From an uncultured bacterium (GTDB lineage: Bacteria > Gemmatimonadota > Gemmatimonadetes > Palauibacterales > KS3-K002), in assembly GCA_947581845.1 (NCBI GenBank), contig CANPVY010000232.1, positions 1 through 7,331 of the forward strand: a stretch of DNA of 7,331 nucleotides, read 5' to 3'. A program made the translations under genes and the position numbers. The stretch's first letter is position 1; the number at the start of each line of letters is the position of its first letter. Shown here piece by piece: positions 1-7,331 of the stretch. Below the pieces are notes generated by a model. It worked only from the letters and a program-made list of their open reading frames with translations. It made no database searches and was not told where the DNA came from.

Positions 1-128
1 GCAGACCCGGGTCAAGAATTGGAGCCGGGTCGCTAAAACCAACTTCGCTCGTCGGTCCCCCGGCGCCTCCCCGGTGCAGAACTCCGATCGCTTCTCAGCG
101 ACCTGCTAGGCAGCTCAACCAAAAAGTC

Positions 129-158
129 AGGGGCCGGCGCCATAGGCGACCGACCCCT
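129..158 (-). terminator. Possible intrinsic terminator of a minus-strand transcript
   Basis: An imperfect hairpin spans 129-158: arm 129-141 pairs with 145-158 around a 3-nt loop, with one bulged base (149). One C·A mismatch on the plus strand (134/153) becomes a G-U pair in minus-strand RNA, so the stem is better on the minus strand. Read on the minus strand, the stem is followed after three bases by TTTTT (plus-strand A run 121-125). Plus-strand RNA has no T run after the stem. This is the form of a rho-independent terminator, but no minus-strand gene is visible upstream of it, so it could end an unannotated small RNA or be a chance structure. Confidence 0.4.
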
Positions 159-440
159 TCACTCAGCGGAGTCATAGGTGGGATATGTAGAAGGGAAAGC
201 CGTCCAGTGCCATTTGGACAGCGAGGAACCGAGCGCCTGTCAAGCCGCAGCCATGGCGCCCGGGCCCTGCGTGTCTCTCCCTCAGCGGTCTCCGCCGAGC
301 GCGCTGTCCCCCCCTCTCTACGTGTTAGATGCCGACCGACCCCGAAGGGTTGCCGGCGGCTTGCCCGGCGCGCCTCATCTCAAGAACGCTCGCAGCGGAC
401 CCGCGGTTCCTGCGGAGCGTGAGCCGCAGCTCAGTAGGTT

Positions 441-471
441 TTGCCAGGCGCAACCAATGAACCGATCATTG
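441..471 (+). promoter_or_regulatory. Candidate promoter with overlapping inverted repeat before the DinB gene
   Basis: TTGCCA (441-446) is one base from the -35 consensus, and 17 bp downstream lies GATCAT (464-469), matching four of six -10 bases. A perfect inverted repeat, CAATGA-N5-TCATTG (455-460/466-471), covers the -10 hexamer, so a repressor bound there could block transcription. This would give a leader of about 35 nt before the ATG at 512. Housekeeping promoter consensus in this lineage is not known from the window, so the assignment is inferential. Confidence 0.3.
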
Positions 472-511
472 AGCATCGGCACTCTTACACTTCTTCAGGG
501 AGAGACAAGCG

Positions 512-1036
512 ATGGACTTCGAGCTTGAGCGCACCTTTGAGATCCTCAGGCAAACGCCGCGCACGTTACGCTCGCTGCTGGGCGGATTGTCAGAGGAATG
601 GATCAGGGTCAACGAGGGACCCGATACCTGGAGCGCCTTCGATATCGTCGGTCATTTGATCCACGGCGAGGAGACCGACTGGATCACACGCCTCAAGATC
701 ATCCTCGAGCACGGCGAGGCGAGAACCTTCACGCCCTTCGACCGCTTCGCCATGTTCCAGAAGAGCAAGGGCAAAACGCTGGCGGAGCTGCTGGACACGT
801 TCGAGGCGCTACGCCAGGAGAACCTGCGGACGCTGGAGCAGCTGAACCTGCAGACCGCGCAGCTCGAGCTCACGGGTATGCATCCCGAACTGGGGCGCGT
901 GACGCTGCGGCAGCTGTTGGCCACATGGGCGGTCCACGACCTGGGGCATATCTTCCAGATCTCGCGCGTGATGGCGAACGCCTACGCTGCCCAGGTTGGA
1001 CCGTGGGAGGCGTACCTGCGGGTTCTCAGGAGCTAG
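512..1036 (+). CDS. DinB family putative metal-dependent protein
   Basis: A 174-residue protein, usual size for the DinB/YfiT-like four-helix-bundle superfamily. The family's metal-binding triad is visible: His48 in VGHLIHGE, then His142 and His146 in the late helix VHDLGHIFQ. Other family marks are the WSAFDIVGHL segment (about 40-49) and the GRVTLRQLLATWAVHDLGH stretch before the last two histidines. No signal peptide or membrane segment is seen, so it should be cytosolic. Some family members are thiol-dependent transferases or hydrolases using metal-activated thiols; the substrate cannot be read from the sequence. The name comes from a Bacillus DNA-damage-inducible gene and does not imply the DinB polymerase. 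The ATG at 512 is supported by AGGGAGAG at 497-504, seven bases upstream. It is the only plus-strand gene here and converges with the PEBP gene, with 48 bp between the stops. Confidence 0.88.
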   Translation: MDFELERTFEILRQTPRTLRSLLGGLSEEWIRVNEGPDTWSAFDIVGHLIHGEETDWITRLKIILEHGEARTFTPFDRFAMFQKSKGKTLAELLDTFEALRQENLRTLEQLNLQTAQLELTGMHPELGRVTLRQLLATWAVHDLGHIFQISRVMANAYAAQVGPWEAYLRVLRS

Positions 1037-1042
1037 CGCTGG

Positions 1043-1079
1043 ACCACTGAGGTGGTGCCGGGGTTCTTGCTGTCCCGGC
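1043..1079. terminator. Weak dyads between convergent genes
   Basis: The 48-bp gap between the convergent DinB and PEBP stop codons contains two short inverted repeats: ACCAC-N4-GTGGT (1043-1056) and GCCGGG-N11-CCCGGC (1057-1062/1074-1079). Either could act in transcription termination for one or both genes. Neither has a clear T run on either strand, so this is a weak call based mainly on position. Confidence 0.25.
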
Positions 1080-1084
1080 GCTAC

Positions 1085-1549
1085 CTACCCGCGCTTATAG
1101 AGCCCGACCAGCTGGCCCTCTGCCAGGATGTGGCCCTCCATCGCCCGCAGCAGATCGGCCTTGCTCGCACCCGCCGGCAGCCCCGGCTCGATGTCGAGCG
1201 CGTACAGCTTAAAGAAGTAGCGGTGCGGTTTCCCAGGAGGCGGGCACGGACCTCCGTAGCCGCTCCGCCGAAAGTCGTTGACTCCCTGCTTCGCACCCTC
1301 CGGCGTGACCTCACTGGGCGGCACGCCCTCGGGCAACTCGGAGAACTTGGGCGAGAGGTCGTAGAGCACCCAGTGGACCCAGGTGCCGGCCGGCGCGTCT
1401 GGATCGTCGCAGATGAGCGCCAGGCTCTTCGCCTCGGCGGGCACGTTCGTCCACGTAAGCGGCGGCGAAACGTCCTTACCCTCGCAGGTGTGCTGGACCG
1501 GGATGAACGCTCCCTCCTCGAACGCAACGCTGGTGAGCTTCATCGACAT
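1085..1549 (-). CDS. YbhB/YbcL family Raf kinase inhibitor-like (PEBP) protein
   Basis: A 154-residue protein of the phosphatidylethanolamine-binding protein family, close to the family's usual bacterial length. Hallmarks in order: HTCEGKDVSPPLTW (20-33), DDPDAP (48-53) followed by GTWVHWVLYDL (55-65), GYGGPCPP (97-104) and GKPHRYFFKLYALD (106-119). The DPDAP and GxPHR elements form the conserved anion-binding pocket. Bacterial members are of uncertain function; inhibition of a kinase is inherited from the eukaryotic name and not shown here. There is no signal peptide, so it is probably cytosolic. The frame stays open to 1612, but the ATG at 1547-1549 is preferred because GAGGAG (plus-strand 1557-1562) lies seven bases before it and conservation begins there; a second ATG two codons on is possible. 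It follows the S9 peptidase gene on the same strand after 83 bp, so co-transcription is possible, with a hairpin in between. Confidence 0.93.
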   Translation of the reverse strand: MSMKLTSVAFEEGAFIPVQHTCEGKDVSPPLTWTNVPAEAKSLALICDDPDAPAGTWVHWVLYDLSPKFSELPEGVPPSEVTPEGAKQGVNDFRRSGYGGPCPPPGKPHRYFFKLYALDIEPGLPAGASKADLLRAMEGHILAEGQLVGLYKRG

Positions 1550-1578
1550 GGCGGTACTCCTCGGATCACTTGGCTCGG

Positions 1579-1606
1579 GCGCCCGGCCGGGTAACCGACC
1601 GGGCGC
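1579..1606 (-). other. Intergenic hairpin between S9 peptidase and PEBP genes
   Basis: Arms 1579-1590 and 1595-1606 form a 12-bp stem around a 4-nt loop. The plus-strand copy has one C·A mismatch (1587/1598), which is a G-U pair in minus-strand RNA, so the full stem forms only in the transcript that reads S9 peptidase to PEBP. It begins 26 nt after the S9 stop and ends 16 nt before the PEBP ribosome binding site. No T run follows, so it is not a standard intrinsic terminator. It might lower read-through, protect the upstream mRNA 3' end, or adjust PEBP expression. Confidence 0.45.
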
Positions 1607-1632
1607 TCTCACGATCTCGCGCCGCTATCGCG

Positions 1633-4389
<2,757 letters not shown>

Positions 4390-4394
4390 GCTAG

Positions 4395-4454
4395 CCTCCT
4401 GCTGGCGGTATTCTTGATCGGATTTCGCTGATCCGAGTTGCCAGATTGTGTCAA
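4395..4454 (-). promoter_or_regulatory. Upstream region of S9 peptidase gene: -35-like box, inverted repeat and strong RBS
   Basis: Reading the minus strand toward the S9 start, a perfect TTGACA (plus-strand 4449-4454) is followed by an inverted repeat TCGGAT-N7-ATCCGA (4418-4423/4431-4436) and then AGGAGG (4395-4400) five bases before the ATG. No convincing -10 box lies 16-18 bp from TTGACA (the nearest, GATCAG, is at 15 bp), so the promoter call is weak. The dyad lies where a regulator could bind just downstream of the promoter or where a leader-RNA stem could form. Confidence 0.3.
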
Positions 4455-4625
4455 CTCAAGAGAGGGTCTGCGCGGTCGGTGCGCAAGCACCGGCCCTGTG
4501 GACAGGCGACCCGCGATACGGCCCCGGCCAGGTCAAGAGGCGAAGGGATGTGGCTGCCCCGCTCTGCCCGAACCTCGTCTCAGTCAACCCACCAGACCGG
4601 CACGGCGCACCCGGCTCCTGAAGGC

Positions 4626-4671
4626 ATAAAGAGACCGGGGTGGCACCATCGTTGTCGGTGCCACCCCGGTC
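4626..4671 (-). terminator. Strong intrinsic terminator after the propeller gene
   Basis: A perfect 15-bp GC-rich inverted repeat (4633-4647 and 4657-4671) encloses a 9-nt loop. On the minus strand it begins 21 nt after the TGA of the propeller gene and is followed directly by TCTTTAT (plus-strand 4626-4632), a T-rich tail. This is a standard rho-independent terminator. It separates the propeller gene from the S9 peptidase gene downstream, which therefore needs its own promoter. Confidence 0.88.
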
Positions 4672-4692
4672 CAGCTTCGTGGGGGTTCACCC

Positions 4693-6696
4693 TCAGCTGC
4701 CGCCGGCTTGCAACGCCTCGCTAAGGTCCACCAGCCACAGCGAGCTACCCCGCACCCTCCGGCTGCTGTAGGCGATGTGGCGACCATCCGGCGACAGGAC
4801 GAAGTCCCACGTTTCGCCCGGGTCATCACGAGTCAGCGCCACCGGGCTCTGGTCTGGATCGACCGGCATGAGCCACACGTTGGCGTCGAATCCGACGGCC
4901 AGGATTCCCCGGCTGTCCGGCAGCCAGACGTTGTCCCAGTAGGCAAGCATCGAATCGCCGACGTATCTGGGCTCACCGAGCAGCTCGCCTGATTGCGAGA
5001 CTTGCAGGAACATAATCCTTGATCCCCAGTCATATCCCCAGTTATCGGTGTCGGAGTCGCGGACGCCGTAGTACGTCGTAGCGATCCAGTGGCCGTCGGG
5101 AGACCACAAAGTGGGGCCGATCGACCCGTCGAGGCGTATCAGCTCGCGAGCCTCACCCTGTCCCACGTTTGCTGTATAGAGCCTGGTCCCAACGCCCTCG
5201 AGGTGCTTGGCAAACAAGATCCGATCGCCGTGAACGTCGAACTCGTCAGGGGCGTCTTGCCCGAAGGACCAGACGAGTCGTGAAGGCCCCTCGGGAGGAG
5301 AGGCACGAAGTTCGTACATATCGCCCCGCTTCTCGACGTAGACAAACTCCTCGCCGTCCCGGAAGTCGTTGCCCCGTCGCCCCATTGCATCGGTCAAATG
5401 AGCCGCACCGGACAGCTCCCAAGTGCGCCCGTCCTCAAGGCTCAATACCTTGAGTGTCGACGGCCTTGCCTCCGAATGCGGGTCTCCCGCCGCGTAGAGC
5501 ATGTGCTGACCATCCGCCGAGAAGACCGGCGTGAAGCCCGGAGTCCATTCTTGAACGGGGCCCACCCACCAGGCATCCTCGGGCAGCTTGAACTGACGCA
5601 TCGGGCCGCCGTCCACCGGGGCGAAGAACAGAACATCCTCGCCGTCCAGCGCGGTCTCGAGCAGAACTCGCTCGCCATCGGAGACCCACGCCAGCGGCTC
5701 GTCTCTAGCCGAACCCTCGGTTAACGTGCGAGCCGGTCCACCATCGACGGGTAGGATGCGTATCGGAGTTACGACGTCTCCCTTATCGGCGGGGAACACC
5801 AGGTCTTCCCTGTTGATCAAACCTGGATTGATGCCGGCGGGCAGCGAGAAGCGGGCAACCGAGCGACCGTCCAGCGTTGCCAGGTCCCAGAGCGTGGGGC
5901 CCAGGCGCGAGTTACCATCGACCTTGCGCGTCACGTAGAGGTTGTCACCGAATACGAAGAGCCTGGGATAGCCCGCCCCCCTAGCCACCGTATCGGTCGT
6001 CTGCCCATCCAGCGAAACCCGGACGAGCCCGAACCCGGTGGGCCGCGACACGAGAACGGCGTAGTAGAAGCTCTGCCCATCCGGGGCCCAAATCGGTCTT
6101 GTAGCGTCGGCTTCCCCTACGGTACGCGCAACGCCGCCCGTGCTCGGCACAATTCTGATCACGCGAGCCCCTCGCTCGTTCGTCGGCGTGTAGGCGATCC
6201 ACCTCCCGTCGGGCGAGACATCGAGGTAGGCGCTGCTGCTCTCGAGTGTGACCTGTCGAGGTGGCCCGGTGGGCCGTCCGCTCTCCTTGTCTATCAGCAG
6301 TGTCATGATCCCCCAAGGGCCGGGCCGATCGGAGCGGAAGGCGATCCGGTCGCTGCCGGGGAACCAGACCGGGCCGTCGTCCCTGTGAGCGCCGCCGGTG
6401 AGGCGAGCGGGCTCTCCGCCAGCTGTCGGTACGATCCAGAGATTGCTGCCTACGCCCCAATCGGTAGACGCGATGAACGCGATCCACCGACCGTCCGGCG
6501 ACATCGTGGCCGAGCCGATCTCCATCGAATCCGTCCCGAAGATCCTCGTGAAGCGTGGCTCGATCCTTGGAACGTCTTGCCCGGAACCCGACTGCGCCCA
6601 CAACCGTGAACCACTACCCATCACAGCGAGTCCGAGCACCAATGCGGTGCCGACTAGTTGGCGGGCAGCGGGCAACATAAGCCTCAAATCAAACAT
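4693..6696 (-). CDS. Exported PD40/TolB-like beta-propeller protein
   Basis: A 667-residue protein with an N-terminal signal peptide (about 1-34; hydrophobic 14-28, cleavage likely after LWA), so it is exported. The rest is made of beta-propeller (PD40/TolB-type) repeats. Clear blades: MSPDGRWIAFIAS (65-77), VSPDGRWIAYT (160-170), APDGQSFYY (204-212), SADGQHMLY (393-401), SPDGHWIAT (532-540) and SPDGRHIAYSS (635-645). It resembles the propeller half of S9 peptidases and tricorn proteins, but no alpha/beta-hydrolase, GxSxG nucleophile or PDZ is present, and the protein ends inside the last blade. The length suits two propellers rather than TolB's single one. It probably binds peptides, glycans or partner proteins; no enzyme activity is visible. 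The ATG at 6696 is supported by AGGAGG (6703-6708) six bases upstream. It has its own terminator and a sigma-54-type promoter, and lies downstream of a sigma-54 activator gene. Confidence 0.87.
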   Translation of the reverse strand: MFDLRLMLPAARQLVGTALVLGLAVMGSGSRLWAQSGSGQDVPRIEPRFTRIFGTDSMEIGSATMSPDGRWIAFIASTDWGVGSNLWIVPTAGGEPARLTGGAHRDDGPVWFPGSDRIAFRSDRPGPWGIMTLLIDKESGRPTGPPRQVTLESSSAYLDVSPDGRWIAYTPTNERGARVIRIVPSTGGVARTVGEADATRPIWAPDGQSFYYAVLVSRPTGFGLVRVSLDGQTTDTVARGAGYPRLFVFGDNLYVTRKVDGNSRLGPTLWDLATLDGRSVARFSLPAGINPGLINREDLVFPADKGDVVTPIRILPVDGGPARTLTEGSARDEPLAWVSDGERVLLETALDGEDVLFFAPVDGGPMRQFKLPEDAWWVGPVQEWTPGFTPVFSADGQHMLYAAGDPHSEARPSTLKVLSLEDGRTWELSGAAHLTDAMGRRGNDFRDGEEFVYVEKRGDMYELRASPPEGPSRLVWSFGQDAPDEFDVHGDRILFAKHLEGVGTRLYTANVGQGEARELIRLDGSIGPTLWSPDGHWIATTYYGVRDSDTDNWGYDWGSRIMFLQVSQSGELLGEPRYVGDSMLAYWDNVWLPDSRGILAVGFDANVWLMPVDPDQSPVALTRDDPGETWDFVLSPDGRHIAYSSRRVRGSSLWLVDLSEALQAGGS

Positions 6697-6756
6697 CGTG
6701 ATCCTCCTGGAAATCTGGGCTCGGGGTCAGATCGAATGCTCCGAAGGCTTGGAAGG

Positions 6757-6772
6757 GCAAATGAGATGCCAG
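6757..6772 (-). promoter_or_regulatory. Sigma-54 (-24/-12) promoter of the propeller gene
   Basis: The minus strand reads C-TGGCAT-CTCAT-TTGC, differing from the core consensus TGGCAC-N5-TTGC at one position. The invariant GG and GC are exactly 10 bases apart. With the final C at -12, transcription would start near 6745, giving a leader of about 49 nt with AGGAGG near its end. The adjacent upstream gene encodes an NtrC-family activator, which such promoters require. The match, position and context agree. Confidence 0.75.
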
Positions 6773-6813
6773 AGGCGTGAGTGAGGCGGATTCCCTGCAG
6801 GCTCAACGAAATC

Positions 6814-6826
6814 GCCGTTCAACGGC
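6814..6826. promoter_or_regulatory. 13-bp palindrome, possible second activator site
   Basis: GCCGTT-C-AACGGC: 6-bp arms with a single central base, like the larger palindrome at 6844-6866, and sharing its CAACG core. Its centre is about 75 bp upstream of the predicted sigma-54 start site. It may be a weaker or second binding site for the same activator. The short arms leave room for chance in GC-rich DNA. Confidence 0.35.
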
Positions 6827-6843
6827 CTTTAGTGCAGCGCCCG

Positions 6844-6866
6844 GATGGCAACGTGACGTTGCCATC
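6844..6866. promoter_or_regulatory. Perfect 23-bp palindrome, candidate activator binding site
   Basis: GATGGCAACGT-G-ACGTTGCCATC: 11-bp arms with a single central base at 6855. It lies about 110 bp upstream of the predicted sigma-54 start site, within the usual range for enhancer (upstream activator) sites, and 14 bp past the stop codon of the activator gene. It could alternatively fold as a 10-bp RNA hairpin with a 3-nt loop at the 3' end of the activator mRNA, but no T run follows, so a terminator role is less likely. Confidence 0.6.
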
Positions 6867-6880
6867 ACTGTAACACCTCG

Positions 6881-7331
6881 TTACCGCGTCACGTCCAGAT
6901 CGTGCTTTTCGACCAAGCGGTCGAGGCGCGGCCGCGAGATACCCAGGATGCGCGCGGCTTGCCGCTTGTTTCCCCCGGTCTCACGCAGGATCCGCTGAAC
7001 GTGGGCGGCCTCGACGGCTTCCAGGGAATCGTCCCGTGGCTCCTTGGTTCCCTCGTTCCGGCGGCCGCCCGCGATTGCGCCGAGCGCAATCTGGTCGGCA
7101 CCGATGATCGTGCCACGGGCTAGGACTGCGGCTCGAGTAATGGTATTCTCCAGCTCGCGAACGTTGCCTGGCCACTCATACGTTTCGAGCAACTTCATCG
7201 CATCATCGGAGACGCCGTCCAACTCACGGTGAAGCTTGCGGCCGATCTTGCCCAGCAGGTGCCTGGCGAGGGGTGGAACGTCGCCTTTCCGTTCCCGCAG
7301 CGGCGGCACCTGGATCTCGACGACCTTCAAT
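6881..7331 (-). CDS. NtrC-family sigma-54-dependent transcriptional activator, C-terminal part
   Basis: The last 149 residues of an activator whose 5' end lies beyond the right edge. Seen in order: VVEIQVPPLRERKGDV (3-18 of the visible part), the late AAA+ segment of sigma-54 activators; the sensor II motif WPGNVREL (53-60); a linker (about 85-101); and a Fis-type helix-turn-helix, GGNKRQAARILGISRPRLDRL (119-139), which binds palindromic enhancer DNA. Walker A, the GAFTGA loop that contacts sigma-54 and any receiver or sensor domain would lie upstream and cannot be judged. The first visible codon is TTG inside the AAA+ domain and is not a start. The stop is TAA at 6881-6883. The gene reads toward the propeller gene, with 184 bp between, and that gap holds a sigma-54 promoter and two palindromes, so this protein is the likely activator there. 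Confidence 0.93.
   Translation of the reverse strand, partial: LKVVEIQVPPLRERKGDVPPLARHLLGKIGRKLHRELDGVSDDAMKLLETYEWPGNVRELENTITRAAVLARGTIIGADQIALGAIAGGRRNEGTKEPRDDSLEAVEAAHVQRILRETGGNKRQAARILGISRPRLDRLVEKHDLDVTR

Larger units (their letters stand above)
1..511. other. Gene-free region with several small dyads
   Basis: I find no convincing coding sequence here. The open frames in 178-528 and 207-422 have composition unlike the real genes, no recognisable motif, no good ribosome binding site, and the longer one runs into the DinB gene. Structures seen: a 7-bp stem 4-10/25-31; a 5-bp stem with 4-nt loop at 88-101; a terminator-like hairpin at 129-158; an 11-bp direct repeat CGACCGACCCC at 147-157 and 333-343; a stem at about 333-348 closed by a CGAA tetraloop; and a 6-bp dyad at 455-471 just before the DinB gene. 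No tRNA, tmRNA, SRP RNA or other known RNA signature was recognised by eye. Confidence 0.5.
4390..4692. other. Intergenic region between propeller and S9 peptidase genes
   Basis: No gene is seen in these 303 bases. They hold the strong terminator of the propeller gene (4626-4671), the upstream elements of the S9 peptidase gene (4395-4454), and a separate hairpin at 4474-4495: nine pairs including one wobble on the plus strand, closed by a GCAA (GNRA-type) tetraloop. The role of that last hairpin is unknown. Confidence 0.5.

Noticed and set aside
178..528. Open frame of 116 codons before the DinB-family gene
   Set aside because: Starts with GTG without a good RBS, has low-complexity Pro/Ser/Arg composition, overlaps the DinB start and resembles no known family.
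1052..1594. Plus-strand open frame opposite the PEBP gene
   Set aside because: No motif, arginine-rich composition, and it is complementary to a well-supported PEBP gene.
1550..1612. Longer N-terminus for the PEBP protein
   Set aside because: The added 21 residues overlap the intergenic hairpin, show no family similarity, and the RBS GAGGAG is placed for the ATG at 1549.
4483..4497. Apparent second sigma-54 promoter (GG-N10-GC on the minus strand) upstream of the S9 gene
   Set aside because: Only the TTGC and GG parts fit (AGGGCC instead of TGGCAC), and the bases are explained by a hairpin with a GCAA loop at 4474-4495.
6844..6866. The 23-bp palindrome as an intrinsic terminator of the activator gene
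   Set aside because: On the minus strand it is followed by CGGGCGC, not a T run, and its position relative to the sigma-54 promoter fits an enhancer site better, though a role in mRNA ends is not excluded.
7328..7330. Apparent start codon of the sigma-54 activator at the right edge
   Set aside because: It is TTG coding for a leucine inside the conserved AAA+ domain; the gene clearly begins outside the window.

Overview
The window is GC-rich bacterial DNA. It carries four complete genes and the 3' end of a fifth. Three complete genes and the partial gene lie on the minus strand; only the leftmost gene (DinB family) is on the plus strand. No rRNA, tRNA, CRISPR array, transposase or integrase was seen. 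The mix of exported S9 peptidase, exported PD40/TolB-like propeller protein, DinB-family protein, YbhB/PEBP protein and a sigma-54 activator, together with the GC-rich codon use, is what I would expect of Gemmatimonadota or a similar GC-rich environmental lineage (Acidobacteriota is an alternative). This is an inference from gene style, not a marker-based assignment.

Layout, left to right. Positions 1-511 hold no convincing gene but contain several small dyads and one hairpin that looks like an intrinsic terminator for a minus-strand transcript. A DinB-family protein follows at 512-1036 (+). It converges on a YbhB/YbcL-type PEBP protein at 1085-1549 (-). Upstream of that, 83 bp away and on the same strand, is an exported S9-family prolyl oligopeptidase-like peptidase at 1633-4389 (-). 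It has an intact Ser-Asp-His triad and an additional C-terminal domain of about 220 residues. The gap 4390-4692 holds the S9 gene's upstream region and a strong intrinsic terminator for the next gene. An exported, all-propeller PD40/TolB-like protein lies at 4693-6696 (-). At 6881-7331 (-) is the C-terminal part of an NtrC-family sigma-54 enhancer-binding protein, which runs off the right edge.

The most informative signal is regulatory. The 184-bp gap between the activator and the propeller gene contains a near-consensus -24/-12 (sigma-54) promoter, TGGCAT-N5-TTGC, about 49 nt upstream of the propeller start codon. About 110 bp upstream of the predicted transcription start is a perfect 23-bp palindrome, with a second perfect 13-bp palindrome at about -75. 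This is the expected geometry of upstream activator sites, a sigma-54 promoter and a target gene, next to the gene for a matching activator. The sequence therefore suggests that the exported propeller protein is switched on by its neighbouring activator. The signal sensed is unknown because the activator's N-terminus is outside the window.

I do not see a clearly new multi-gene system. The genes are recognisable families; the interest lies in the regulatory module, in the S9 peptidase's extra domain, and in the gene-free left end.
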